Assembly (NCBI RefSeq): GCF_000735345.1
Contig: NZ_JMPJ01000025.1
Location: 1 to 64,000, forward strand
Length of the DNA: 64,000 nucleotides
Direction of reading: 5' to 3'
From: Ewingella americana ATCC 33852
GTDB taxonomy: Bacteria; Pseudomonadota; Gammaproteobacteria; Enterobacterales; Enterobacteriaceae
Shown here: in pieces, positions 43,022-52,963 of the stretch
Layout: every line of letters begins with the position of its first letter
Numbering within the stretch: the stretch's first letter is position 1
Made by a program: the position numbers and the translations under genes
Notes under the pieces: model-generated
The model's input: the letters and a program-made list of their open reading frames with translations, nothing else
Database searches by the model: none
What the model was told of the DNA's origin: nothing

Positions 43022-44212
43022 TTACAGCACTTTATGCGGGCCGAAGCATTCGTAATGAATGCGGTCGACCACCACCCCAAGGGCTACCAACTGCTGGGCG
43101 GCGAACTGCATAAAGCCGACCGGGCCACAGAGATAGAATTCGGTCGCTGGGTCAGCGAGCTGGCTTTTCAGCAGCCTGAGATCCATCAAACCCTGAGATT
43201 GATACTGCTCGCCCGGCAAATCTTTCGCCTGCGGCTGGTTATACCAAACGTGGCTTTGCAGCTGCGGCAGGCGATTTCCCAATGATTTCACTTCATCCGC
43301 GAAAGCGTGAACCCGGCCATTTTCAGCGGCGTGCAGCCAGTGGATCGGCGCCTGATGCTGGTTAGCTGCTAGCACGTTGAGCATGCCGAGCATTGGCGTT
43401 TGGCCGACACCGGCGGAGATCAGCGCGACGGGCATTTTTGGCGCGACGTCGAGGAAGAAATCACCGTGCGGCGCGGCCAGATACACCACATCGCCTTCCT
43501 GTGCTTGGTTATGCAAGAAGTTCGACACCTGACCTTGCTCTTCACGCTTCACCGCAATGCGATAGGTCTTGCCGTTCGGGGCCTGAGTCAGAGAATACTG
43601 GCGAATTTCCTGATTTTCCAACTGTTGGCTGCGAATATACACTGCCAGATATTGCCCGGCGTTGAAGTCGGCTACCGGCTGGCCGTCTACCGGCTCCAGT
43701 ACAAAACTGGTGATCAACTCACTCTGCGGGCGCTTCTCTTTGATACGGAATTCGCGCGTGCCAGACCAGCCACCGTTCTTCTCGGCACTCTCTTTATAAA
43801 TATCGGCTTCACGCTGAATAAACACCCCGGCCAGCACGCCGTAGGCTTTGCCCCAAGCATCCAGCACTTCCTGACCCGGACTGAACATCTCATCCAGCGT
43901 CGCCAGCAGGTGGGTGCCCACAATGTTGTACTGCTCGGGCTGGATGGTGAAACTGGTGTGTTTTTGCGCGATACGCTCGACGGCAGGCAGCAGCGCGGCG
44001 AGGTTTTCAATGTTAGCGGCATAGGCGCAGATGGCGTCGAACAGCGCCTGACGCTGGTCGCCATTGCGCTGGTTGCTCATGTTGAACACGTCTTTCAGCT
44101 CGGGATTATGCGCGAACATGCGGTCATAAAAGTGGGCGGTTAATTTCGGCCCGGTGGCGGCGAGTAAAGGGATGGTGGACTTAACGGTGGCGATAGTTTG
44201 GCTGTCTAGCAT
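43022..44212 (-). CDS. hmp: Flavohemoglobin Hmp (nitric oxide dioxygenase)
   Basis: A 396-residue enzyme of the usual length with a globin domain (about 1-140), an FAD domain with RQYSLTQAP (about 150-260) and an NAD(P)H domain with [14 protein letters not shown] (about 265-396). It oxidises nitric oxide to nitrate using O2 and NAD(P)H in the cytosol. It is divergent from glyA as in E. coli, and a good NsrR site lies about 50-70 bp upstream, so it should be derepressed by NO. Confidence 0.96.
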   Translation of the reverse strand: MLDSQTIATVKSTIPLLAATGPKLTAHFYDRMFAHNPELKDVFNMSNQRNGDQRQALFDAICAYAANIENLAALLPAVERIAQKHTSFTIQPEQYNIVGTHLLATLDEMFSPGQEVLDAWGKAYGVLAGVFIQREADIYKESAEKNGGWSGTREFRIKEKRPQSELITSFVLEPVDGQPVADFNAGQYLAVYIRSQQLENQEIRQYSLTQAPNGKTYRIAVKREEQGQVSNFLHNQAQEGDVVYLAAPHGDFFLDVAPKMPVALISAGVGQTPMLGMLNVLAANQHQAPIHWLHAAENGRVHAFADEVKSLGNRLPQLQSHVWYNQPQAKDLPGEQYQSQGLMDLRLLKSQLADPATEFYLCGPVGFMQFAAQQLVALGVVVDRIHYECFGPHKVL

Positions 44213-44259
44213 GGTGTTAGCTCCCTGGGCTTCAGCCCGTATTTCAGCAGTAAATTTTA

Positions 44260-44282
44260 AACATGTATTTTTAATGCATCTT
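44260..44282 (-). promoter_or_regulatory. NsrR operator of hmp
   Basis: On the minus strand AAGATGCATT and AATACATGTT form the two halves of an imperfect inverted repeat of 11-1-11 layout (AAGATGCATTT type), closely matching the E. coli hmp NsrR site. Confidence 0.8.
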
Positions 44283-44440
44283 ATAGCGCGGAATTATTGT
44301 TGTAAATAGCCATGCCGCAATCATGGGTTTCATAAAGCGTGCGGGCGCGGTCACAAAGCTGAAAAATATGCATGATGTGCTGAGGAAAACTCCCTTGATA
44401 ACGCTAAGTCCCTAACGGATAAAAGCCTTGCGGCGTCTGG

Positions 44441-44456
44441 AGCCAAACGATTGCCT
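44441..44456 (+). promoter_or_regulatory. PurR operator of glyA
   Basis: AGCCAAACGATTGCCT fits the PurR consensus ANGCAANCGNTTNCNT with one mismatch and lies about 105 bp before the glyA start, matching the known PurR control of E. coli glyA. Confidence 0.75.
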
Positions 44457-44561
44457 AAAAACCTTAAACAGGCTCTATCCGCAGGCGTCTTAAACATTTA
44501 CACTGTTGCGCAGAACCCGGAAGGGGCATTTTTTTTTAGTTTGTTGAGTCAGGAGATGCGG

Positions 44562-45815
44562 ATGTTAAAGCGTGAAATGAACATTGCCGATTATGATGCT
44601 GAGTTGTGGGCAGCAATGGAGAAGGAAGTTGTTCGTCAGGAAGAACATATCGAGCTGATTGCGTCAGAAAACTACACCAGCCCGCGCGTTATGCAGGCTC
44701 AGGGTTCGCAACTGACTAACAAATATGCCGAAGGTTATCCGGGCAAACGTTATTACGGCGGCTGCGAATACGTGGATATCGTAGAGCAGTTGGCTATTGA
44801 CCGTGCGAAAGAGCTGTTTGGTGCAGACTTCGCTAACGTGCAGCCACACTCTGGCTCACAGGCTAACTTCGCGGTGTACACCGCGCTGCTGCAACCGGGC
44901 GACACCATCCTTGGGATGAACCTCGGCCACGGCGGTCACCTGACTCACGGTTCTCCAGTGAACCTGTCCGGTAAGCTGTACAACGTGGTGCCTTACGGCA
45001 TCAACGAAGCTGGCGACATCGACTATGAAGACGTTAAACGTCAGGCCGAAATCCACAAGCCAAAAATGATCATCGGCGGCTTCTCTGCATTCTCAGGCGT
45101 GGTTGACTGGGCCAAGATGCGTGAAATCGCAGACAGCGTTGGCGCATACTTCTTCGTCGACATGGCGCACGTTGCCGGTCTGATTGCCGCAGGCGTCTAC
45201 CCGAACCCAGTGCCACACGCACACATCGTTACCACCACCACCCACAAAACGCTGGCGGGTCCACGCGGTGGTTTGATTCTGGCGAAGGGTGGCAGCGAAG
45301 AGTTCTACAAAAAACTCAACTCAGCCGTATTCCCAGGTGGTCAGGGCGGCCCGCTGATGCACGTGATTGCCGGTAAAGCGGTAGCACTGAAAGAAGCGAT
45401 GGAACCAGAGTTCAAAACTTACCAGCAGCAAGTGGCTAAAAACGCCCAAGCCATGGTCTCCGTGATTCTGGACCGTGGTTACAACGTGGTTTCTGGCGGT
45501 ACGCACAACCACCTGTTCCTGATGGACTTGGTTGACAAGAACCTGACCGGTAAAGAAGCCGACGCCGCGCTGGGCCGTGCTAACATCACCGTTAACAAAA
45601 ACTCCGTGCCAAACGATCCGAAATCTCCTTTCGTGACCTCTGGCGTGCGTATCGGTACTCCGGCGGTAACGCGTCGCGGTTTCAAAGAAGCCGAAGTTCG
45701 CGAACTGGCTGGCTGGATCTGTGACGTTCTGGACAACGTTAACGATGAAGCCACTATCGAACGTGTGAAGAAAAACGTGCTGGATATCTGCGCACGCTTC
45801 CCGGTTTACGCGTAA
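44562..45815 (+). CDS. glyA: Serine hydroxymethyltransferase GlyA
   Basis: A 417-residue PLP enzyme, identical in length to E. coli GlyA, converting serine and tetrahydrofolate to glycine and methylene-tetrahydrofolate. The PLP lysine is K229 in [20 protein letters not shown] at 44551 fixes the start at 44562; the frame is open further upstream but that part is leader and overlaps the PurR site. An intrinsic terminator follows. Confidence 0.98.
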   Translation: MLKREMNIADYDAELWAAMEKEVVRQEEHIELIASENYTSPRVMQAQGSQLTNKYAEGYPGKRYYGGCEYVDIVEQLAIDRAKELFGADFANVQPHSGSQANFAVYTALLQPGDTILGMNLGHGGHLTHGSPVNLSGKLYNVVPYGINEAGDIDYEDVKRQAEIHKPKMIIGGFSAFSGVVDWAKMREIADSVGAYFFVDMAHVAGLIAAGVYPNPVPHAHIVTTTTHKTLAGPRGGLILAKGGSEEFYKKLNSAVFPGGQGGPLMHVIAGKAVALKEAMEPEFKTYQQQVAKNAQAMVSVILDRGYNVVSGGTHNHLFLMDLVDKNLTGKEADAALGRANITVNKNSVPNDPKSPFVTSGVRIGTPAVTRRGFKEAEVRELAGWICDVLDNVNDEATIERVKKNVLDICARFPVYA

Positions 45816-45873
45816 TTTCGCGACCGGCCTGAGTCTTACTGCTTAGGTTTTACCGCGTTTTGATATGAGTAGA

Positions 45874-45899
45874 TAAACCCGCTTCGGCGGGTTTTTTGT
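45874..45899 (+). terminator. Terminator of glyA
   Basis: AACCCGC-TTCG-GCGGGTT followed by TTTTT, a compact tetraloop terminator. Confidence 0.92.
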
Positions 45900-46013
45900 T
45901 AATAGTCAGCCATAACTGTGAGCCGCCTTACATTCCTCTCTTATCAGCTCTACTCCTGATTGCTAGCTAGTGTGACCTCTGTCAAAGTATCGGCCATAAA
46001 AACCGGAGGAACT

Positions 46014-47162
46014 ATGGTACTGCGTTCAACGTATTGGCTGGGACTTAGCTATTTCACCTACTTTTTCAGCTACGGAATTTTTCTGCCTTTCTTTGGGGTT
46101 TGGTTAAAAGGCGAGGGTATCTCTTCTGAAAATATCGGTTTATTGCTGGGGGCTGGCTTAGTTTCGCGTTTCCTCGGTACCTTAATCATCTCTCCCGCCA
46201 TTAAAGATCCCGCACACTTAGTGACCGGCCTGCGAATTTTGGCATTGCTGACCTTGGCCTTCGTGGTGGGCTACTGGTTTGGCAACGGCTGGGCGTGGTT
46301 GATGATTAACATTGCCGGATTCAGCATCTTCTTTGGCCCGCTGGTGCCACTGACCGACGCACTTTCCGGCACCCTCCAGCGCCAAATCACCATGGATTAC
46401 GGCAAAGTCCGCGTCTGGGGTTCAATCGCCTTTGTGATTGGCTCGGCGCTGACCGGCAAGCTGGTGTCAGTCTATGGCCATAACGCCATTCTCTACACGC
46501 TGACCGTCGGCATCGCCGCCATGCTGCTGGGCATGCTGTTCCGCCCGAGCGTCAAGCCGGTGGGAGCCAAACGTGAAAATAACGAACCGGCCATTTCGTG
46601 GAAAGCCTTGCTGAGTGAAACGCCGGTCTGGCGCTTCTTGCTCTGCGTCTCCCTGCTGCAAGGCGCGCACGCGGCTTATTACGGTTTCAGCGCGATTTAC
46701 TGGCAGGACCAAGGCTACTCCGCCTCAGTGGTTGGCTATCTGTGGTCGTTGGGCGTGGTGGCGGAAGTGCTGGTGTTCACCTTCAGCAATAAGCTGTTCC
46801 GCCGCTGGAGCGCGCGCGATCTGCTGTTGCTCTCCGCCTGCTGTGGCGTGGTGCGCTGGGCATTGATGGGGGCATTCATCGAGCTGCCTTGGCTTATCCT
46901 GATTCAAATCCTACACTGCGGCACCTTCACGGTGTGCCATCTGGCGGGTATGCGCTTTATTGCCTCGCGCCCTCGGGATCAGGTGATTCGCCTGCAATCG
47001 GTGTATTCGGCTTTAGCCATGGGCGGCGGCGTGGCGGTGATGACCATGATTTCCGGCTTCTTGTTTGAACATCTGCACGCCGGGTTATTCTTCGTGATGG
47101 CGCTGGTGGCGGCACCGGCCATTTTCTTGCGGCCAAAAGTGACGCCAGTCGCGGCGGATTAA
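46014..47162 (+). CDS. hcaT: 3-phenylpropionate transporter HcaT (MFS)
   Basis: A 382-residue, 12-helix major facilitator similar to E. coli HcaT (379), beginning YWLGLSYFTYFFSYGIFLPF and containing PLTDALSGTLQRQITMDYGK. HcaT is the presumed importer of 3-phenylpropionate, although no hca degradation genes are nearby. GGAGGA precedes the ATG at 46014. It ends tail-to-tail with csiE, sharing 4 bp, as in E. coli. Confidence 0.92.
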   Translation: MVLRSTYWLGLSYFTYFFSYGIFLPFFGVWLKGEGISSENIGLLLGAGLVSRFLGTLIISPAIKDPAHLVTGLRILALLTLAFVVGYWFGNGWAWLMINIAGFSIFFGPLVPLTDALSGTLQRQITMDYGKVRVWGSIAFVIGSALTGKLVSVYGHNAILYTLTVGIAAMLLGMLFRPSVKPVGAKRENNEPAISWKALLSETPVWRFLLCVSLLQGAHAAYYGFSAIYWQDQGYSASVVGYLWSLGVVAEVLVFTFSNKLFRRWSARDLLLLSACCGVVRWALMGAFIELPWLILIQILHCGTFTVCHLAGMRFIASRPRDQVIRLQSVYSALAMGGGVAVMTMISGFLFEHLHAGLFFVMALVAAPAIFLRPKVTPVAAD

Positions 47163-48454
47163 TGGGCTTCGAGCAGCGAGCGAATGCGTTTTCGCTGCTC
47201 TTTGGCTAGCGGCAGTTGGGTATGAATGACCAAGGGGTCAGCGTCGGTGATTTGGGTGGCGTAGGGCGTGACAATCATGGCGACACCGGCCGGTGCGCCG
47301 AGCTGCTGGAACTCCGCCAGCGTCTGATATTGAATATTGAGTGGCAGCAGGGTCGCCTCGCGGATCTGCTGCTCCACCGCCTCTTCAAGCTGCGGGTTGT
47401 CGTCGGTCAGCAGCAAAATCTGCTTCTCGTGCAAGGCGTTACCCTGCATCAGCCACGCGCCGAAGGTCACGGCGACTAATCCCACTTCTTCTTCCGAAAG
47501 TCGAATTTGGTACTCAAGCTGGAAATCCTCCAACGCCTCGCGGGTGGTGCGCACCAGTCTTGGGTACATGCGGGTGACTTCATCTTGCAGCAGATTGTCG
47601 ATACCAATCGCAAAATGGCAGCGTTCAATCGCCGGGCCGAGATGGGCAAACAGTTGGCGAGTTAACCCTTCATCGCTGCTGAACTTCATCCCGGCAACTT
47701 CTTGAAAATTTGCAATTAATCGCGCCACTTGCTGAGTGAGCTGCTCATCTTCCGACGAGCCGCTACTGCTGTACTGATGGTTTTTCAGTAGTCTCAGCAG
47801 CAGGGTGAAAAAGTCGCGTTCGCCCTCGGCTAGCTGCCCGCCGCTGATGTGCTGTAGCTGAGTGAACAGGCGACTGGCGGCGGTAAACTCCGGTTTTTCG
47901 CGCAGCCACTGGCACTGTAAATCAGTCAGTTTGGCCGGTTCGAAGCTGTTATCCCCTTGAGACAGGTTCTGCCACAGGCAATACTGCAAATAGACGCGCA
48001 AAAAAGTCTGGTCGCGCTCGCTGAACTCCCGGCTAAGCTGGGCGGCGCACTGGCTTATCAGCCGATTCAGTTCGTGCTCGTAAAAATGGCTGTCGGCGAA
48101 GCGATAGGGCGCCAGTGCCTGTTGTAGCCACGGCGAGAAGTGCTGATTAATAAAGGCCGGAGAGGTGCGCAGGGCGCGGCGCAGGCCGTGAAACAGACAC
48201 AGACGCAGGTCAAGCAGTTCGCCTTGTAACTGGCATGCAGACTCGCCAAACTCCAGAATATTCAAACGATGCAGGCGGTTGATATCGCGGTGAACATCGG
48301 CAAGATCCTGCCGAGTAGTGGGGAGGTCAGTGCCATTTATTTGGCTGATCGTCTCCAGTTGCATTGCCGGTAACGGCGCATACAGCATCAACAAAACATG
48401 GCAGCGTCGTTGTTGACCGGAGAGCTCAGGCACGGGGGCTGTGTCTAGGCTCAT
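47159..48454 (-). CDS. csiE: Stationary-phase protein CsiE
   Basis: A 431-residue protein with an N-terminal winged-helix-like region and PRD-type regulatory domains, in the E. coli CsiE position and length range (426). In E. coli it is induced by sigma-S and cAMP-CRP on carbon starvation; its biochemical role is unknown. AAGGTC before the ATG at 48454 supports this start over one 16 codons upstream. It overlaps the hcaT end by 4 bp. Confidence 0.88.
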   Translation of the reverse strand: MSLDTAPVPELSGQQRRCHVLLMLYAPLPAMQLETISQINGTDLPTTRQDLADVHRDINRLHRLNILEFGESACQLQGELLDLRLCLFHGLRRALRTSPAFINQHFSPWLQQALAPYRFADSHFYEHELNRLISQCAAQLSREFSERDQTFLRVYLQYCLWQNLSQGDNSFEPAKLTDLQCQWLREKPEFTAASRLFTQLQHISGGQLAEGERDFFTLLLRLLKNHQYSSSGSSEDEQLTQQVARLIANFQEVAGMKFSSDEGLTRQLFAHLGPAIERCHFAIGIDNLLQDEVTRMYPRLVRTTREALEDFQLEYQIRLSEEEVGLVAVTFGAWLMQGNALHEKQILLLTDDNPQLEEAVEQQIREATLLPLNIQYQTLAEFQQLGAPAGVAMIVTPYATQITDADPLVIHTQLPLAKEQRKRIRSLLEAH

Positions 48455-48602
48455 AAGACCTTCTATATACTTACGCGTGAAATTATATGCAAAGCATAGC
48501 AAACCACGGGTTGAGCGACGCGGCGAAGCTCACGGTTTTACACCGGCTTACAACTCTGATCACAGTTATTTTTCTCATCCGCTTAATTGCACCAGCAAAA
48601 AC

Positions 48603-48617
48603 TGTTACTTTGTAACA
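48603..48617 (+). promoter_or_regulatory. Zur-like palindrome upstream of zevA
   Basis: TGTTACTTTGTAACA has the arms TGTTA and TAACA with the same spacing as the core of the Zur box (TGTTATANTATAACA), but differs in the centre. It lies 39 bp before the start of the zinc-uptake-like pair, a position suited to repression. Confidence 0.5.
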
Positions 48618-48656
48618 ATTAACAGCAGGTATTCACTGACTTTACGGGCCTTAACC

Positions 48657-49328
48657 ATGGAAAAGACCTTTATTCGCGCCAGGAACCGGCGTTCTTCCTG
48701 CCTGAAATTAAGCTTATTGGCGAGCAGTCTGTTACTGCCGCTGGCAGCTCAGGCGCATCCGCACAGTTTTATTGATATGCAAACCACGCTGGTGACCAAG
48801 GATCAGCAGCTGACCGGTCTGAAAATGGTCTGGACGATGGATGAAATCACCTCGGCGGACCTGCTTTATGACGCGCAGAAAGCCAAATCGGATTCTACCG
48901 TGTGGAAGAAACTGGCCGCCGAAGTCATGGCGCGAGTGCTGAGCCAGCACTACTTCACCGACTTCTACCGCGACGGCAAGCCAATTAAATATCTCGATTT
49001 GCCGAGCGAATATCAGCTGTCGCGCAAAGGCGATCAGGCGGTGCTGGAGTTTGTCATGCCTTTGGCGGCCCCGCAGCCGCTGTCCGGCGCGCCGATGATC
49101 TTCTCCACTTTCGATCCAAGCTACTTTGTCGACATGACCTATAAAGATAAAACCGCGCTGCACATCCCGCCGGAGCTGGCGCAGAGCTGCAGTCTGGCGC
49201 TTTTCACCCCGAAGCCTGATGCGTCGCTGCAAAGCTACGCGCTATCACTGGATAAAGCCGACGCGCCGCCGGAAGACATGGATTTGGGCCAGCAGTTTGC
49301 GCAGAAGGTGACCCTGCAATGTCATTGA
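48657..49328 (+). CDS. zevA: DUF1007 periplasmic protein, ZevA-like
   Basis: A 223-residue exported protein: signal peptide (LSLLASSLLLPLAAQA) followed at once by HPHSFIDMQTTLVT, the His-rich mature start typical of DUF1007/ZevA. The domain continues with LKMVWTMDEITSADLLYD. In Haemophilus, ZevA with ZevB is needed for zinc uptake. The ATG at 48657 is chosen because the signal peptide starts there, although the ribosome binding site is poor. It overlaps zevB by 10 bp. Confidence 0.8.
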   Translation: MEKTFIRARNRRSSCLKLSLLASSLLLPLAAQAHPHSFIDMQTTLVTKDQQLTGLKMVWTMDEITSADLLYDAQKAKSDSTVWKKLAAEVMARVLSQHYFTDFYRDGKPIKYLDLPSEYQLSRKGDQAVLEFVMPLAAPQPLSGAPMIFSTFDPSYFVDMTYKDKTALHIPPELAQSCSLALFTPKPDASLQSYALSLDKADAPPEDMDLGQQFAQKVTLQCH

Positions 49329-50338
49329 ATTTGATGGAAAACCGCAAGCGCCACTGGGCGTGGGATCTCTGGCCGCTGGCGGTATTCCTGCTGCTATTGG
49401 CCGTCGGCGCGGCTGCCCTGTGGCAATACTGGCCGCGCATTCTGCTCAACAGCATTATCTGGCAGCGAGAGTTGCATCAGGAGCTGGCTGGGCTATTGCA
49501 GCAGGTGAAAGCCAATCCGCAAAAAGCCGGGCTGACTTTGATGGGCTTCAGCCTGATCTACGGCGTTGTCCACGCTATTGGGCCGGGCCACGGCAAAATC
49601 GTCATTACCACTTATCTGGCGACTCACCCCTCGCGGCTGAAAAACAGTTTAAAGCTGACCTTCGCCTCCGCCGTGGTGCAGGGCTTAGTGGCGGTTTTAC
49701 TGGTGACACTGATGCTCGGCGTGTTGCAGCTCTCCTCGAGGCAGCTGCATCAAAGCAGCTTCTGGCTGGAGCGGGGGAGTTTTATTCTGGTGATGCTGCT
49801 GGGCGTTTTGCTTTGCTGGCGGGCGCTCAAGCGTTGCTACTTCACGTTGAAAAGCTTGAAACCGCGCCGAGGGTTGGCCATTAACAGCCTGCGCCCGCTG
49901 GCTGATAACCACGTCCACGATGAGCACTGTGGCTGCGGGCATCAGCATCTGCCGACTGACCAGCAGCTGCAGGCGGGGAGCGACTGGCGCACTCAGGCGA
50001 CAATTGTGCTGGCTATGGGGCTGCGACCTTGCTCCGGGGCCATTATGGTGCTGCTGTTTTCCAAGGTGATTGGTGTCTATTTGTGGGGCGTGCTATCCGC
50101 GCTGGTGATGGCGCTCGGCACGTCGATTACCGTTTCGTTGATTGGCTTGCTGGTGTTTTATAGCCGAGCGATGGCAGTGAAGCTGAGTGCCAAACGCACC
50201 CCTGCCGCGTGGCAGACTGTGGCGTGGTCGGCGCTGGCACTGGCGGGAGGCTTAATCTTGCTGTTGGCCGGCGTTCTGCTTTACACCGCGGGCGGCGCAG
50301 CGCCTGATGGCGGTATCGGGCCATTTGGCCGTGGCTAA
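49319..50338 (+). CDS. zevB: NicO-family metal transporter, ZevB-like
   Basis: A 339-residue membrane protein of the NicO/RcnA superfamily with HAIGPGHGKIVITTYLATHP, the family metal-path motif, and a His/Cys-rich loop at about 197-211 (NHVHDEHCGCGHQHLP). A second signature, LAMGLRPCSGAIMVLLF, follows. With the upstream DUF1007 protein this forms a ZevAB-like pair; zinc is the likely metal, nickel or cobalt the alternative. It ends at a terminator before suhB. This pair is not at this place in E. coli. Confidence 0.82.
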   Translation: MSLNLMENRKRHWAWDLWPLAVFLLLLAVGAAALWQYWPRILLNSIIWQRELHQELAGLLQQVKANPQKAGLTLMGFSLIYGVVHAIGPGHGKIVITTYLATHPSRLKNSLKLTFASAVVQGLVAVLLVTLMLGVLQLSSRQLHQSSFWLERGSFILVMLLGVLLCWRALKRCYFTLKSLKPRRGLAINSLRPLADNHVHDEHCGCGHQHLPTDQQLQAGSDWRTQATIVLAMGLRPCSGAIMVLLFSKVIGVYLWGVLSALVMALGTSITVSLIGLLVFYSRAMAVKLSAKRTPAAWQTVAWSALALAGGLILLLAGVLLYTAGGAAPDGGIGPFGRG

Positions 50339-50357
50339 CGGCGGAAAGTAAACATAA

Positions 50358-50386
50358 AAAAACGGACGCGCAGGGCGTCCGTTTTT
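50358..50386. terminator. Bidirectional terminator between zevB and suhB
   Basis: AACGGACGC (50361-50369) pairs with GCGTCCGTT (50375-50383), flanked by an A-run and TTT. Confidence 0.9.
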
Positions 50387-50405
50387 CATGGCGAGGCGGA
50401 AGGAA

Positions 50406-51209
50406 TTAACGCTTCAGGGCTTCGCTCAGTTCTTCACGCATGGTATTCAAAATACCTTTAACAACGCGCGGGTTGCCAGCAACTACGTTGCCTGACAGGT
50501 AGTGGTTGTGGCCGCCAACGAAGTCAGTCACCACGCCGCCAGCTTCACGAACCAGCAGCTCGCCACCGGCGAAATCCCAAGGTTTCAGGCCGATTTCGAA
50601 GAAACCGTCAACGCGGCCAGCTGCCACGTAAGCCAGGTCCAGCGCAGCAGAACCAGTGCGGCGGAAGTCAGCGCACTCGTTGAACAGCTTGCCCAGCACG
50701 TTGATGTAGCTGTTGGCGTGTTGTTTGGATTTGAACGGGAAACCGGTGGCCAGAATGGTGCCATCGAGATCTTTTGCATTGGTGCCGCGCAGGCGATAAC
50801 CGTTGAGCTGTGCGCCCTGACCGCGAGTGGCGGTGAACAGTTCGTTACGCATTGGGTCGTAAACTACCGCAACTTCAGTGCGGCCTTTGATGCGCACGGC
50901 GATAGAAACAGCAAAGTGAGGGAGACGTTTAACGAAGTTGGTTGTGCCATCCAGTGGGTCGATAATCCATTGTACGTCTTTGTCTTCGCCAGCCAGTTCG
51001 CCACATTCTTCACCAATAATGGTGTGTTTTGGGTAGGACTTGCGAATAACGTCAATAATCAGATGCTCAGCATCGCGATCAACGTTGGTAACGAAATCGT
51101 TAGTGCCTTTCTGAGTGGTTTCGACAGAATCAGGCGTTTCATAATGTTTGGCAATTAAGTTACCGGCCTTGCGCGCAGCGCGCACGGCGATGGTTAGCAT
51201 CGGATGCAT
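50406..51209 (-). CDS. suhB: Inositol-1-monophosphatase SuhB
   Basis: A 267-residue protein of the usual length with the Mg-phosphatase motifs IIGEECGE, WIIDPLDGTTNF and KPWDFAGGELLVREAGG. It hydrolyses inositol monophosphate and, in E. coli, also joins the Nus complex for rRNA transcription. It is divergent from trmJ, as in E. coli. Confidence 0.96.
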   Translation of the reverse strand: MHPMLTIAVRAARKAGNLIAKHYETPDSVETTQKGTNDFVTNVDRDAEHLIIDVIRKSYPKHTIIGEECGELAGEDKDVQWIIDPLDGTTNFVKRLPHFAVSIAVRIKGRTEVAVVYDPMRNELFTATRGQGAQLNGYRLRGTNAKDLDGTILATGFPFKSKQHANSYINVLGKLFNECADFRRTGSAALDLAYVAAGRVDGFFEIGLKPWDFAGGELLVREAGGVVTDFVGGHNHYLSGNVVAGNPRVVKGILNTMREELSEALKR

Positions 51210-51336
51210 GGATATCTTCCAACTAGGATGTTAAAGAACGGGAATACGGGAAACGGCGCGCAGTATAGCAGGGGTTCTGAAAATTGACTACCGTTGTGTT
51301 AAGCTGCTGTGATTTTCCGCTACGCTTAGAGTCTGT

Positions 51337-52074
51337 ATGCTGCACAATATCCGCATCGTTTTAGTAGAAACGTCCCACACGGGCAATATGGGTTCCACCG
51401 CTCGTGCCATGAAAACCATGGGCTTATCGAATTTATATCTGGTAAATCCGTTAGTTAAGCCGGATTCCCAAGCCATTTCTTTAGCTGCCGGTGCCAGTGA
51501 TGTCATTGGTAACGCCACCATCGTCGACACCCTCGACGAAGCGTTGGCGGGTTGTAGTCTGGTGGTAGGGACCAGCGCCCGATCGCGTACCCTGCCTTGG
51601 CCGATGCTCGAACCGCGCGAGTGCGGCGAGAAAAGTGCCAAAACCGCAGAAACCGCCCCGGTCGCCTTGGTATTTGGCCGCGAGCGCGTCGGCCTGACCA
51701 ACGAAGAGCTGCAAAAATGTAACTACCACGTCTGCATTCCTGCTAACCCGGAATACAGCTCGCTGAATTTGGCGATGGCGGTACAAATCATCGCTTATGA
51801 AGTGCGTGTGGCTTACCTTGCTCTGCAAGAGGCTGGCAAACCTCAGGTCGAATATGAAGAAACGCCATATCCTTTGGTCGACGACCTCGAGCGTTTTTAC
51901 CAACATTTGGAGCAAACCTTGCTGCAAACAGGGTTTATTCGCCAGTCTCATCCCGGTCAAGTAATGAGCAAATTGCGCCGATTATTTACCCGCGCGCGCC
52001 CTGAATCTCAGGAGCTAAACATCCTTCGCGGCATTTTGACCTCGATCGACAAGCAGCATAAAGACGCGGAATAA
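51337..52074 (+). CDS. trmJ: tRNA (cytidine/uridine-2'-O)-methyltransferase TrmJ
   Basis: A 245-residue SPOUT methyltransferase with the N-terminal [20 protein letters not shown] and the knot motifs [15 protein letters not shown] and [18 protein letters not shown]. It methylates position 32 of several tRNAs using S-adenosylmethionine. It lies between suhB and iscR in conserved order. Confidence 0.96.
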   Translation: MLHNIRIVLVETSHTGNMGSTARAMKTMGLSNLYLVNPLVKPDSQAISLAAGASDVIGNATIVDTLDEALAGCSLVVGTSARSRTLPWPMLEPRECGEKSAKTAETAPVALVFGRERVGLTNEELQKCNYHVCIPANPEYSSLNLAMAVQIIAYEVRVAYLALQEAGKPQVEYEETPYPLVDDLERFYQHLEQTLLQTGFIRQSHPGQVMSKLRRLFTRARPESQELNILRGILTSIDKQHKDAE

Positions 52075-52173
52075 GCCTGAAATTAGCAAGGTTTACTCAA
52101 TTTAATGTATATAAATCAACGGATTGATTTTTTCTTGCGGGCGGCGAAAAAGACGCGCTGCCCGTAAGGAATA

Positions 52174-52223
52174 ATACTTGAGTAAATTACTAGGTTAAAT
52201 AGTTGACTGAAATACTCGGGAAT
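52174..52223 (+). promoter_or_regulatory. Tandem type-1 IscR sites and iscR promoter
   Basis: Two adjacent 25-bp segments, 52174-52198 and 52199-52223, match the type-1 IscR consensus (ATASYYGACTR-WWW-YAGTCRRSTAT) at about 20 and 23 of 25 positions by eye. The second contains the -35 box TTGACT. This is the layout of the autoregulated E. coli iscR promoter. Confidence 0.82.
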
Positions 52224-52279
52224 GGCAGACTCGTTTGCATGTTCTACCCCCAACGTATTCTTCAACAGGTAACCATGCT

Positions 52280-52774
52280 ATGAGACTGACATCCAAAGGC
52301 CGTTATGCCGTAACCGCTATGCTTGATGTAGCACTGCATTCACAGGAAGGTCCGGTTCCTTTAGCCGATATCTCCGAACGCCAGGGCATCTCTCTTTCTT
52401 ATCTGGAACAGCTGTTTTCGCGTCTGCGTAAAAACGGTCTGGTTGCCAGTGTGCGTGGTCCGGGCGGTGGTTATCTGCTGGGTAAAGACGCCAGTGAAAT
52501 CGCAGTAGGTGCGGTGATCACGGCTGTTGACGAGTCAGTCGACGCAACCCGTTGTCAGGGTAAAGAAGGCTGCCAGAACGGCGAACGTTGTCTGACCCAC
52601 ACCTTGTGGCGTGACCTGAGCGAGCGCATTAGCGGCTTCCTCAACAACATTACGCTGGGTGAACTGGTGAACAACCAAGAGATTCTGGAAGTGGCGGATC
52701 GTCAAAATGGCGAAACGCGTCGCCAGCCTTCAGGCCGTATCCTTGAAACGATTAATGTGAATTTAAGAGCTTAA
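52280..52774 (+). CDS. iscR: Fe-S cluster-sensing regulator IscR
   Basis: A 164-residue Rrf2-family regulator (E. coli 162). The winged helix ([40 protein letters not shown]) is intact, and the cluster ligands C92, C98, C104 and H107 are all present at E. coli numbering. As [2Fe-2S]-IscR it represses its own promoter; as apo-protein it still acts on type-2 sites such as suf. The start at 52280 matches the conserved N-terminus. A strong terminator follows the gene, so it is probably monocistronic, unlike in E. coli. Confidence 0.96.
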   Translation: MRLTSKGRYAVTAMLDVALHSQEGPVPLADISERQGISLSYLEQLFSRLRKNGLVASVRGPGGGYLLGKDASEIAVGAVITAVDESVDATRCQGKEGCQNGERCLTHTLWRDLSERISGFLNNITLGELVNNQEILEVADRQNGETRRQPSGRILETINVNLRA

Positions 52775-52810
52775 GCCCTGCACTAAATGGCTTGAGGTCG
52801 AAAATCGCGA

Positions 52811-52837
52811 AAGGGCTGCCATTGGGCAGCCTTTTTT
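52811..52837 (+). terminator. Intrinsic terminator between iscR and iscS
   Basis: GGCTGCC (52814-52820) pairs with GGCAGCC (52825-52831), loop ATTG, then six T. It would separate iscR from iscS transcriptionally. A promoter for iscS must then lie in 52838-52950; no strong box was recognised there. Confidence 0.88.
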
Positions 52838-52963
52838 ATTCCTCTAGAGAATGCCAGTAGGGCACTATTTTCCTTTTAAGATTCAGTGCAGCCGTTTTAA
52901 ACTAGCCCTCGTTTTTAAACTCTCTCGTTCGCTCTCGAACGTGCAGTACGGAGCATGCCCGCC

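Noticed and set aside
44451-44561. 37-codon N-terminal extension of glyA
   Set aside because: It includes part of the PurR operator and lacks a ribosome binding site. The conserved SHMT start at 44562 has AGGAGA upstream.
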